Shown piece by piece: positions 16,163-24,107 of a stretch of 64,000 bases of DNA; the first letter of the stretch is position 1; each line of letters opens with the position of its first letter. The stretch is from CBDCXF01 sp965223755 (GTDB lineage Bacteria > Acidobacteriota > Thermoanaerobaculia > Multivoradales > JAHEKO01), in the NCBI GenBank assembly GCA_965223755.1, contig CBDCXF010000001.1, positions 434,001 to 498,000 of the forward strand, read 5' to 3'. The notes under the pieces are model-generated. The model made no database searches. It saw only the letters and a program-made list of their open reading frames with translations, and was not told where the DNA came from. Made by a program: the position numbers and the translations under genes.

Positions 16163-16438
16163 ATGCAAAAACTACCGGATCGTATCGACAGCAAATATCG
16201 ATTTGTGCTCCTTTCCGCCGAGCGCGCGGAACAGCTCCTGCAGGGCGCTTTGCCGCGGGTTCCCGGGACCAAGGGTAAGCACACCCAGGTCGCCATGGCG
16301 GAAATCCTTGATGATGTCGTCGACTGGGACTTCGGTCCGGCGCCTGAGCCCGAGCCGGAAGAGGCCGAGGGCGAAGAAGCAGAAGGCGCTGAAGAAGGCG
16401 AAGCTTCTGAAGAGGAAGCTGAATCCGCCGACGCCTAG
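16163..16438 (+). CDS. rpoZ: RNA polymerase omega subunit with acidic tail
   Basis: Omega helps RNA polymerase assembly and is a ppGpp-binding subunit in many bacteria. The ATG at 16163 follows GAGGGAAGAA and gives 91 residues starting MQKLPDRIDSKYRFVLLSAERAEQLLQGA, where the RF/Y-L-AxRAxQL segment is the family core. A GTG at 16073 would add 30 residues that do not look like RpoZ. The last third is very acidic (runs of E, A, G and P). The position between gmk and coaBC is diagnostic. Confidence 0.85.
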   Translation: MQKLPDRIDSKYRFVLLSAERAEQLLQGALPRVPGTKGKHTQVAMAEILDDVVDWDFGPAPEPEPEEAEGEEAEGAEEGEASEEEAESADA

Positions 16439-16477
16439 CCCCCCAGCAATTCTTCGCGAACTGAAGTTTTTTTCGTT

Positions 16478-17707
16478 ATGGCCCAACCGCAACGAGTTGT
16501 CGTCGGCGTCTGCGGTGGTATCGCCGCCTACAAGGCAGCCTATTTGGTGCGTCGCTTGCGCGAGCATGGGCATGAAGTGCGGTGCGTGATGACGGAGGCG
16601 GCGCGGGCGTTCATTACGCCATTGACGCTGGAGACTCTCTCCGGTCATTCGGTCTACGGCGAAGAGTACCTGGTGAGCGGAGACGGTGAAGAAACACACA
16701 TCGCGCTGGCCGAGTGGGCCGACGTGATGGTGGTGGCCCCCGCCACCGCCAATACCTTGGCACGATTGGCACTGGGACTTGCCGACGACTTTTTGACCAC
16801 GACCGCCCTAGCGCACGAAGGATTGCTGGTCGTATGCCCGGCAATGCATCCAGCGATGTGGGACAAGGTCGGGGCGCGCGGCCATCGGCGAACGTTAGAA
16901 GAGGCCGGCGCGGTGCTCGTCGGCCCGGCGGTGGGGCCGTTGGCGTCTGGGGAGACCGGTGTGGGGCGGATGGTGGAGCCGGACCAGATCGTCGAAGCGA
17001 TGGAAGCTGCTCTTCCCTCGGGCATCTTGGAGGGACAGAAAGTCGTCATCACCGCCGGTCCGACCCGAGAGGCGTTAGATCCAGTGCGCTATCTGAGCAA
17101 CCGGTCCAGCGGACGGATGGGCTTTGCTCTGGCGGCTGAGGCCGCGCGTTTGGGAGCCGATGTGGCCTTGATCAGCGGTCCGGTTGAGCTGGAGACACCG
17201 CGTCGTGTGCAGCGCATTGACGTGGTGACGGCGCTGGAGATGGAAGCGGCGACGCTCGAACATGCCGCCGATGCCGATTTGATTGTCATGACCGCGGCGG
17301 TTTCCGACTTTCGACCGCAGCAACCGGCTGAGCGTAAGATCAAGAAGAGCGAGCTCCAGTCGAGTGAATTGGATGTCCAGTTGACTCGCAATCCGGACAT
17401 TCTTGCTTCCCTGGTAGAGGAAGCCCCGCAGGCGTTACGGGTGGGCTTTGCGGCCGAGACCGACCGAGTCGAAGCTGGATCTCGCGCCAAACTCAAGAGC
17501 AAGGGCGTGGATTTCTTGGTCGGCAATGACGTGTCGCGTTCCGACATCGGCTTTGACAGCGCTGACAACGAAGTGACGGTCTACACCCAACACGGTGAAC
17601 CGGTGTTCTTCTCACGCCGCTCGAAGGTGCAACTTGCCCGCGACCTGATGGCGATCTTTGCCGCCGAGATGGAGGCCCGTGAAGCAAGATCCTCGGCCGC
17701 CTCTTAG
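16478..17707 (+). CDS. coaBC: phosphopantothenoylcysteine decarboxylase / phosphopantothenate-cysteine ligase
   Basis: This bifunctional enzyme makes 4'-phosphopantetheine for coenzyme A. The N-terminal flavoprotein domain (CoaC, about residues 1-180) shows GVCGGIAAYKAAYLVRRL, the FMN-binding APATANTLARLALGLADD and PAMHPAMWD. The C-terminal CoaB domain shows VVITAGPTREALDPVRYLSNRSSGRMG and FAAETD. Its 409 residues match the usual length. CoaX lies far downstream at 55353. The downstream glycosylase gene overlaps its 3' end by 29 bases. Confidence 0.96.
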   Translation: MAQPQRVVVGVCGGIAAYKAAYLVRRLREHGHEVRCVMTEAARAFITPLTLETLSGHSVYGEEYLVSGDGEETHIALAEWADVMVVAPATANTLARLALGLADDFLTTTALAHEGLLVVCPAMHPAMWDKVGARGHRRTLEEAGAVLVGPAVGPLASGETGVGRMVEPDQIVEAMEAALPSGILEGQKVVITAGPTREALDPVRYLSNRSSGRMGFALAAEAARLGADVALISGPVELETPRRVQRIDVVTALEMEAATLEHAADADLIVMTAAVSDFRPQQPAERKIKKSELQSSELDVQLTRNPDILASLVEEAPQALRVGFAAETDRVEAGSRAKLKSKGVDFLVGNDVSRSDIGFDSADNEVTVYTQHGEPVFFSRRSKVQLARDLMAIFAAEMEAREARSSAAS

Positions 17708-18338
17708 CGGCGCCATCGATTACTTTCAGGCCATAGGGTTTCGCGAAACCTACGTTGCGCTGCCGGAGCCCCGCGCAGGTAGCGGCGAGGAATTGACGGC
17801 AATCGCAGATGAGGCGGGGCAATGCACTGCCTGCGCTCTGGCGCAAACGCGGAACTCGGTCGTCTTTGGCAGTGGGTCGGCCGATGCCGACCTGATGTTG
17901 ATTGGCGAAGGCCCCGGAGCCGCGGAGGACCGGCAGGGATTGCCTTTCGTCGGTCCGGCGGGGGAGCTCTTGACCAAGATCATCCAAGCTATTGGCCTCA
18001 GCCGGGACGATGTCTATATTGCCAATATCGTCAAATGCCGTCCTCCGCGCAACCGCGACCCGCACCCTGACGAAGCAGCGGCTTGCCGCGGATTTTTGGA
18101 TCGACAGATCGACTCTGTAGCCCCTCGAGTCATCGTCGCGCTGGGGCGAGTGGCGGCGCAGAGCTTGCTGGATACTGCGACACCCGTCGGAAAAATGCGT
18201 GGCAACTGGTATCAAGTTCGCGGGATCGATACGATGGTGACGTACCATCCGGCGGCTTTGCTGCGGAATCAAGGCTTGAAGCGACCGACTTGGGAAGATA
18301 TGAAACAAGTTCGCGAACGACTGGCTGAGGGGCGCTGA
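17679..18338 (+). CDS. family 4 uracil-DNA glycosylase (iron-sulfur type)
   Basis: Family 4 UDGs remove uracil from DNA and carry a [4Fe-4S] cluster. All four expected cysteines are present: CTAC (two) near residue 50, then KCRPPRNRDPHPDEAAAC (two, 15 residues between). The active-site motifs are LIGEGPGAAEDRQGLPFVGPAG and the HPAALLR segment near the C terminus. I start at GTG 17679, three bases after GGAGG. A TTG at 17658 would add seven residues. The 3' end overlaps the next gene by one base. Older annotations call such proteins SPO1 DNA polymerase-related. Confidence 0.9.
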   Translation: MKQDPRPPLSGAIDYFQAIGFRETYVALPEPRAGSGEELTAIADEAGQCTACALAQTRNSVVFGSGSADADLMLIGEGPGAAEDRQGLPFVGPAGELLTKIIQAIGLSRDDVYIANIVKCRPPRNRDPHPDEAAACRGFLDRQIDSVAPRVIVALGRVAAQSLLDTATPVGKMRGNWYQVRGIDTMVTYHPAALLRNQGLKRPTWEDMKQVRERLAEGR

Positions 18339-19321
18339 TGACGGTAGAAACAATGGCCAAAGTGGAGACGTTGGTGCCGAAACCCGTCGAGGAGTTGGAC
18401 GTCAGTGTCCTTGTGCCGGTCCTGGATGAAGAGGGTTCGGTGCATGAGCTGGCTTCCCAGGTCGCCGCCGTCCTCGACGGCGCGGGCAAGAGTTTCGAGA
18501 TTGTTTTTATCGACGATGGGTCGCAGGACGGTACCGTGGAACGCGTGCGCGAGGCACACGCTTCGGACCCGCGGGTCAAACTGGTGCGACTTCGCCGCAA
18601 CTTCGGCAAGGCGGCGGCCTTGAGTGCTGGGTTCGACGTCGCCCGAGGCCGCGTACTGGTCACCATGGACGGCGACCTACAGGACGATCCCGCCGAGATT
18701 CCTCGCTTCCTCGCTCGTTTGGATGACGGCTTGGACCTGGTTTCGGGTTGGAAAAAAGAACGCAAAGATCCGGCGTCGAAACGCTATCCATCACTGCTAT
18801 TCAACTGGGCGACACGCAAATTGGCGCAAGTCGATCTGCATGACTTCAATTGTGGCTTCAAGGCCTATCGCCGGGAAGTTGTCGACCAGATTTCGTTGTA
18901 CGGCGAGCTGCACCGCTACATCCCGGTGCTGGCGAGCCGAAAGGGGTTCAAGGTGGGTGAACTTGCGGTCAAGCATCACCCGCGGCGGTCCGGAGTCAGC
19001 AAGTACGGTTGGGATCGGTTCTACAAAGGCCTCCTCGATCTCATCACCGTCCTGTTCATCACCAAGTACACTCGTCGTCCGCTGCATCTGTTTGGCGTCA
19101 TCGGATTGATCTCGATGGGGGTCGGTTTTTTCATCAACCTCTATCTGGCGATTCGCTGGATGCTGGGGGAGAGCTTGTCGAACCGACCTCTGTTGTTGCT
19201 TGGGGTGATGTTGATGTTGCTCGGCATTCAGGTACTGACCACTGGGCTGATCGGCGAAATGATCACTTTCAAGAACTTCCGCAGTCGCGATAGCTATGCG
19301 GTCCGGGAACGCATCGAGTAG
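18338..19321 (+). CDS. GT2 family glycosyltransferase with two membrane helices (DPM1/ArnC-like)
   Basis: This is a membrane-anchored glycosyltransferase that probably moves a sugar onto a polyprenyl phosphate carrier. The GT-A domain (about residues 20-230) has VSVLVPVLDEEGSV, the IDDGSQDGT motif, MDGDLQDDP (metal-binding DxD-like) and a GFKAYRREV segment. Two membrane helices follow (about 246-270 and 280-305), as in DPM1/ArnC/GtrB relatives. It overlaps the upstream gene as TGATG. It is followed by a GT4 gene, so both may act on one cell-surface glycan. Donor and acceptor cannot be read from sequence. Confidence 0.88.
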   Translation: MTVETMAKVETLVPKPVEELDVSVLVPVLDEEGSVHELASQVAAVLDGAGKSFEIVFIDDGSQDGTVERVREAHASDPRVKLVRLRRNFGKAAALSAGFDVARGRVLVTMDGDLQDDPAEIPRFLARLDDGLDLVSGWKKERKDPASKRYPSLLFNWATRKLAQVDLHDFNCGFKAYRREVVDQISLYGELHRYIPVLASRKGFKVGELAVKHHPRRSGVSKYGWDRFYKGLLDLITVLFITKYTRRPLHLFGVIGLISMGVGFFINLYLAIRWMLGESLSNRPLLLLGVMLMLLGIQVLTTGLIGEMITFKNFRSRDSYAVRERIE

Positions 19322-19329
19322 GCCGCAAC

Positions 19330-20562
19330 CTGCGCATCCTTTTTCTAACTCAGACCTTTCCGCGCTTCGACGGCGACACCTCCGGCCCGTTCATTCTTGA
19401 CCTGGCGCGCGGTTTGGTGCGCGGCGGTGACGAGGTCGCCGTCCTGACGCCGCATGCCGAGGGCGTCGAGCAACGCTGGGAAGTCGACGGGGTGAAGGTC
19501 GAGAGTTTCCGCTACGCGCCGGAGACCTGGGAACTGCTCGGTTATAGCCGCAGTCTGGAACGCGACGAATCGCCGCGACTGGGAGCGCTTGCCGTGACCC
19601 CGCTCTACCTCCGGGCCGCGCGCGCGGCGATTCGGCGCAAGGTTCAGCGCCATCCCTGCGATCTGGTGCAGGGGCACTGGGTAGTTCCCAACGGCTTGCT
19701 GATGCCCGCCGTCGCCTCGAGTGTGGCAACTGCGGTTGGGTTGCATGGCAGCGATGTTTTTATGGCCGAGCGAGCCGGCGTGGCGAGTTGGACGGCCCAT
19801 GCACTCAAGAAAGTGGACGTGTTGACCGGCTGTTCTCCGGAACTGGTCGATCGCGTCTGCGCGGTGGGTTTTCCAAAGGAGCGCTCGCGGGTGATCCCCT
19901 ACGGCGTCAATGTCGAGCAGTTCCAACCCGGCGATCCCCTATCCGGTGGCTGGCGGCAGGAGTTGGGCATTCCGGCACAGGCTCCTCTGCTGCTTTCGGT
20001 TGGACGGATGGTGAGCAAAAAGGGTTATCAGCACTTAGTTCCCGTGCTCCCGGAGCTGCTCGCGAAGGTTCCTGACTTGCATGTCGTCTTCGCGGGCGGG
20101 GGGGATCTCCTCGACGAATTGAGTTCGGCGTCAGCCGACAACTCCGATCGCGTGCATTTCCCCGGTATCGTCTACCGTGATCGCCTCCCGGACCTGTACC
20201 GGGCCGCCGACTACTTCGTGTTGCCCGCGGTCCACGATGCCAAAGGAAACGTCGACGGATTGCCCAACGTCATCCTGGAAGCGATGGCGTCCGGGCTTGC
20301 GGTGGTTGCTTCGGCGATCTCCGGAATTCCGCTGGCGGTATTCGACGGAGAGAGCGGGCTGCTCGTCGAAGAGGGCGAGCCGGAGCAACTCCTGGCCGCG
20401 CTATCCGAATTGGGCCGGGACCGCGAACTGCGCCGTGAGATGGGGGCGAAGTCGCGTGCCCGAGCGGAAGAGCATCACACCTGGGACACCATCGCCGGAT
20501 GTTACCGAGAGGCGTACGAACTTGCGATTGAACGCGCGCGCCGGCGTGGAGTGGTCGCTTGA
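19330..20562 (+). CDS. GT4 family glycosyltransferase, probable CTG start
   Basis: This is a GT-B retaining glycosyltransferase. The conserved N terminus reads LRILFLTQTFPRFDGDTSGPF, beginning at a CTG codon at 19330, 8 bases after the previous stop. No ATG, GTG or TTG lies in frame between that stop and this conserved strand. The first in-frame standard start (GTG 19414) would delete the first beta strand and the glycine-rich loop. With the CTG start the protein has 410 residues. The C-terminal domain shows LLSVGRMVSKKGYQHLV, a DYFVLPAVHD segment and PNVILEAMASGLAVVAS, the EX7E-type GT4 motif. It is coupled downstream to the threonine synthase gene. Confidence 0.85.
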   Translation: MRILFLTQTFPRFDGDTSGPFILDLARGLVRGGDEVAVLTPHAEGVEQRWEVDGVKVESFRYAPETWELLGYSRSLERDESPRLGALAVTPLYLRAARAAIRRKVQRHPCDLVQGHWVVPNGLLMPAVASSVATAVGLHGSDVFMAERAGVASWTAHALKKVDVLTGCSPELVDRVCAVGFPKERSRVIPYGVNVEQFQPGDPLSGGWRQELGIPAQAPLLLSVGRMVSKKGYQHLVPVLPELLAKVPDLHVVFAGGGDLLDELSSASADNSDRVHFPGIVYRDRLPDLYRAADYFVLPAVHDAKGNVDGLPNVILEAMASGLAVVASAISGIPLAVFDGESGLLVEEGEPEQLLAALSELGRDRELRREMGAKSRARAEEHHTWDTIAGCYREAYELAIERARRRGVVA

Positions 20563-21752
20563 GTCCACACGGCGGGCAGTCTGATCCGATCAGCCGAGCG
20601 GTGGATCTCTACTGCCCCGAATGCGGCGGCCGCGCGCCGATGGACGAAGTGCAGACCCTGTGCGCAGCCTGCGAGCGTCCGTGGCTGGTGCGATACGACT
20701 TGGAAGGCCTGAACGGCCAAGGTCTGAATGGCACGGACTGGGCGGCCCAACTCAAACACCGATCCTGGAGCCTGTGGCGCTACGCGGAGTTGCTGCCACT
20801 ACGCCGGCCGAGTCAGCGTGTCGACCTGGGGGAGGGTGCCACTCCCTTGCTCGGACGGGGGATGGTCGACGGCGTGGAGCTTCTCGTCAAACAGGAAGCG
20901 AGCAATCCCAGTGGTTCGTTCAAGGATCGAGGTTTGAGCGTGGCGATCAATCGCGCTCGAGAGCTGGGAGTCGAAGGTGTGGAACTCCCTAGTGCTGGAA
21001 ATGCCGGCATTGCCGCGGCAGCCTACGCCGCCGCAACGGGCTTGAATTGCCGGGTGGCGGTGCCGGAGCCGACGCCGAAAGCAGTCATCGATCTCTGTCG
21101 TCGCTACGGCGCCGAAGTTCTCGTCGTGGGGGAGACGTTGGTGGATTCGGGGGCCGCCTTGAAGGCGAATCCGCGCGGCTATCTGAGCCTGGCAACGCTA
21201 CGAGAACCCTATCGAGTCGAAGGTAAGAAGACCTTGGCGTTCGAGTTGGCCGAACAACTCGGTTGGGAACTACCCGATTGGGTGGTGTTCCCGACCGGAG
21301 GCGGCACCGGCATCGTCGCCATGCACAAAGCGTTTGCGGAGTTGCGCCAAATCGGCCTGGTACAAAGTTCGCCCAAGCTCGTCGCGGTGCAGTCCGATGG
21401 ATGCGCCCCCCTGGTCAAGGCTTTCGAGTCGGGACGCGACCAAGCCGAACCCTGGGATACCCCGCGAACCGCAGCTTGGGGTCTCAAGGTCCCTCAAGCG
21501 GTGGGAGACCGTTTGACGTTGCGCGCCTTGCGAGAGTCCGGTGGCGCTGCGGTCACGGTGCCGGAGGCGGAGATCGAGGACCGCCAATCCCAGGCGTGGC
21601 GGGAATGGGGCCTGGTGACCGGGCCGGAAGGAGCCGCGGCCCTGCTTGCCTTCGAGCAGTTGGTGGCACAGCAATGGATCGATCCAGGGCAGACCACAGT
21701 GGTCTTCCAGACCGGACACCCGAGTAACTATTTCTCGGGCAACGGCCGGTAG
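20559..21752 (+). CDS. thrC: threonine synthase (PLP enzyme with zinc ribbon)
   Basis: Threonine synthase converts O-phosphohomoserine to threonine. The 397 residues begin with a small zinc ribbon (C19, C22, C35, C38). They then show the fold-type II PLP-binding SNPSGSFKDRG with the Schiff-base Lys at K122, the AGNAGIAAAAYAAATG loop, and VVFPTGGGTGIVAMHKAF, which binds the PLP phosphate. The TTG start at 20559 overlaps the stop of the glycosyltransferase gene (TTGA). No other threonine gene is nearby. Cysteate synthase is a close relative and cannot be fully excluded. Confidence 0.88.
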   Translation: MSPHGGQSDPISRAVDLYCPECGGRAPMDEVQTLCAACERPWLVRYDLEGLNGQGLNGTDWAAQLKHRSWSLWRYAELLPLRRPSQRVDLGEGATPLLGRGMVDGVELLVKQEASNPSGSFKDRGLSVAINRARELGVEGVELPSAGNAGIAAAAYAAATGLNCRVAVPEPTPKAVIDLCRRYGAEVLVVGETLVDSGAALKANPRGYLSLATLREPYRVEGKKTLAFELAEQLGWELPDWVVFPTGGGTGIVAMHKAFAELRQIGLVQSSPKLVAVQSDGCAPLVKAFESGRDQAEPWDTPRTAAWGLKVPQAVGDRLTLRALRESGGAAVTVPEAEIEDRQSQAWREWGLVTGPEGAAALLAFEQLVAQQWIDPGQTTVVFQTGHPSNYFSGNGR

Positions 21753-21791
21753 CTTCCTTGGGACTTCCTGGCTCCTGGTAACTTCTTGCCC
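21748..21791. repeat. short degenerate repeat at the threonine synthase stop
   Basis: Three related units follow one another: GGTAGCTTCCTTGG (from 21748), GACTTCCTGGCTCCT, and GGTAACTTCTTGCC (from 21777). The first contains the stop codon TAG and the last a TAA. The match is weaker than in the three other stop-linked repeats of this window. Confidence 0.4.
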
Positions 21792-22826
21792 ATGGATCCA
21801 CACCCATTCCTGACTTCACTTGCCAGCCGGCTTGTCGCCGACGATTTGGCGACCGCGGTGGCTTGCGCGGTGAGTGACGGGTCGAAAGCCTATTGCGGCT
21901 TTGGCGGGACGCTTACGCTCGACAGCGAAGACCGTGTCGGTTCGGCGACTTGGTTCGATTTGGCCTCCTTGACCAAGCCTTTTGTCGCCACTGCTGCACT
22001 TGTCTCGAGCGCACAAGGAAAACTGCCGCTCGACATTCCCCTCGGAGACGTCGTCGAAGGGCTTGAGGGAGGAATTGCAGAGGAACCTCTGGATTCCCTT
22101 TGGCGGCATCGCGCCGGGCTGATTCCCTGGTTCCCTTTCTACCGTGGCGAAGCTCCTCCGGCGTCTTCGCAGTTCGCCGATCCGGCGCTTTGGGACCGGA
22201 TTCCGGATCCCGAAGATGATGGCGTCTACAGCGACCTCGGTCCCATTCTGTGGTCGCGCCTGGCACTTGAACGGGATCTCGACCTGGAATCGACACTAAG
22301 GCAAATTTCGGATTGCTCCCCGAGCTTTCAACTCCCCAGTGGCGTTGCCGTCGCGGCGACCTATCAAAGCAATCAGCGGGAGCGATACTTGGCGCAGGAG
22401 TTGGGGCTCGCAGTCGAGGCCGAAACGGGCCCGTTTCAAGGTGTGGCGCAGGATGGAAATGCCCGCTTTTTGGAAATCTCCGGGCACGCCGGGTTGTTTG
22501 GCACGGTGGAGACGGCTCTCGAGTTGGGGCTCGCGTGGTTGCATCCGGACAGCAGCGGCCCAGCAGCTCTTACTCGTGAGGTCGTGGAGCGCTGCACGCA
22601 GGGTAAGGGGCGTTACGCTTTCGGCTGGTGGAGAGCGGATCGCGAGCTTGAAGGACTGGCGGAAGGCTCTTTCGGGCATAACGGTTTCACCGGCGGCAGC
22701 ATTTGGGTCGCGCCGGAGGCCGATCGAGTGATGGTGCTGCTCGCTCATCGCAAGGCGCAATCGGATACGCTTGCAACTGTCCGGCGCCGGTTTCATGAGT
22801 GGGCGCTCGACATACCTTTTAGTTGA
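21792..22826 (+). CDS. serine hydrolase, beta-lactamase class C / penicillin-binding fold
   Basis: This is a 344-residue serine hydrolase of the class C beta-lactamase / DD-peptidase fold. The catalytic SxxK is S59-LT-K62 in FDLASLTKPF. The second motif is YSD (in DDGVYSDLGP, in the place of the usual YxN), and the third is HNGFTGGS, corresponding to the HTG/KTG strand. No signal peptide is visible, so it is probably cytoplasmic. The start is ATG 21792. A TTG at 21786 is also possible. The substrate is unknown. Esterase or peptidase activity is as likely as any role on beta-lactams. Confidence 0.82.
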   Translation: MDPHPFLTSLASRLVADDLATAVACAVSDGSKAYCGFGGTLTLDSEDRVGSATWFDLASLTKPFVATAALVSSAQGKLPLDIPLGDVVEGLEGGIAEEPLDSLWRHRAGLIPWFPFYRGEAPPASSQFADPALWDRIPDPEDDGVYSDLGPILWSRLALERDLDLESTLRQISDCSPSFQLPSGVAVAATYQSNQRERYLAQELGLAVEAETGPFQGVAQDGNARFLEISGHAGLFGTVETALELGLAWLHPDSSGPAALTREVVERCTQGKGRYAFGWWRADRELEGLAEGSFGHNGFTGGSIWVAPEADRVMVLLAHRKAQSDTLATVRRRFHEWALDIPFS

Positions 22827-22873
22827 ATCAACAAGTTCCGACACCCCTGCGTTGTCGGAGGAGATCGACGGCA

Positions 22874-24058
22874 ATGACGACAAATGATTTGGTATTGGTA
22901 GAAGGCGCTCGAACGGCGATGGCCGAGTACAACGGTCATTTCGCTGGCACCTCAGCGATCGAATTGGGTGCGGTCGCGGCTCGCGGCGCGCTGGAACGAA
23001 GCGGTTTCTCGCCCGACGAGATCGATCACACGTTTGTGGGCAACGCTTTGCAGACTTCGCCCGACGCCATCTACGGAGCCCGGCACGTCGCTCTCAAGGC
23101 CGGTGTGCCGCAAGAAAAACCGGCTCTAACCGTCAACCGCCTGTGCGGATCCGGGATCCAGGCGATCGTTTCGGGGGCGCACGCCATGCAAAATGGAGAG
23201 GCGGGGGTTTGCCTGGTCGGCGGAATGGAGAACATGTCTCAGGCGCCGCACTGCATCTGGGGTGCCCGTTCGGGCTTCAAGCTCGGCCAGGGCAAGCTCC
23301 AAGATCTCCTCATGATCGCGCTCTACGACCCCTACTGCGGGTGCTACATGGCCCAGACTTCCAACAACCTGGCCAACGACTATGGAATCAGCCGCCAGGA
23401 ACAAGATGAATTCGCCGTTCTCAGTCAGCAAAAGGCTGCTGCTGCTTGGGACGCCGGACGCTTGGCCGAGGAAGTCGTTCCGGTCGAAGTCGGGCGGGGT
23501 AAACGCGCGCGCACCGTCGATCGGGACGATCACATGCGGCCGGACACCACCGTTGAAGTCTTGGCCAAGCTACCGACAGCGTTCGACGACGATGGCTACG
23601 TCACCGGCGGCAACGCCTCGGGAATCGTCGATGGGGCGGCGATGCTGGTGCTGACGACCGGCGAGCGCGCCGCGGCGCAGGGTGCGAAGCCTTTGGGCCG
23701 CGTTCTCGGTTGGTCGGTGGTGGGCGTCGATCCTTCCCGCATGGGCATTGGGCCGGCGCCAGCGATTCGCAAGGTGCTCACCGACGCCGGCATGGAGCAA
23801 AGCGACCTCGACCTGATCGAAATCAACGAAGCTTTTGCCGGCCAGATCCTCGCGGTGATCCGCGAACTGGATCTCGATGTCGACAAACTCAACGTCAACG
23901 GCGGAGCCATCGCTCTGGGTCATCCACTGGGGGCGACCGGCGCGCGGATCACCTACACACTGCTCAAAGAGTTGAATCGGCGTGGTGGTGGAGTCGGCGT
24001 GGCGTCCGCCTGCATCGGTGGCGGCCAGGGAATCGCCCTGTTAGTGGAAGCAGCGTAA
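22874..24058 (+). CDS. thiolase family acetyl-CoA acyltransferase
   Basis: This thiolase condenses or cleaves acyl-CoA chains. From ATG 22874 (preceded by GGAGGAG) it has 394 residues with the nucleophile C91 in NRLCGSG, the NEAFAGQ loop, GGAIALGHPLGATGAR with the active-site histidine, and SACIGGGQG with the second cysteine. These are the hallmarks of a full catalytic thiolase rather than a non-catalytic SCP2-type one. Biosynthetic acetyl-CoA acetyltransferase and degradative thiolase are hard to separate by eye. Two acyl-CoA dehydrogenases occur at 48578-50868. Confidence 0.93.
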   Translation: MTTNDLVLVEGARTAMAEYNGHFAGTSAIELGAVAARGALERSGFSPDEIDHTFVGNALQTSPDAIYGARHVALKAGVPQEKPALTVNRLCGSGIQAIVSGAHAMQNGEAGVCLVGGMENMSQAPHCIWGARSGFKLGQGKLQDLLMIALYDPYCGCYMAQTSNNLANDYGISRQEQDEFAVLSQQKAAAAWDAGRLAEEVVPVEVGRGKRARTVDRDDHMRPDTTVEVLAKLPTAFDDDGYVTGGNASGIVDGAAMLVLTTGERAAAQGAKPLGRVLGWSVVGVDPSRMGIGPAPAIRKVLTDAGMEQSDLDLIEINEAFAGQILAVIRELDLDVDKLNVNGGAIALGHPLGATGARITYTLLKELNRRGGGVGVASACIGGGQGIALLVEAA

Positions 24059-24107
24059 CCGACGCCGACGCGGCTCGGTCCGGATTGAAAAACCTCAGGA
24101 GGCAGTG

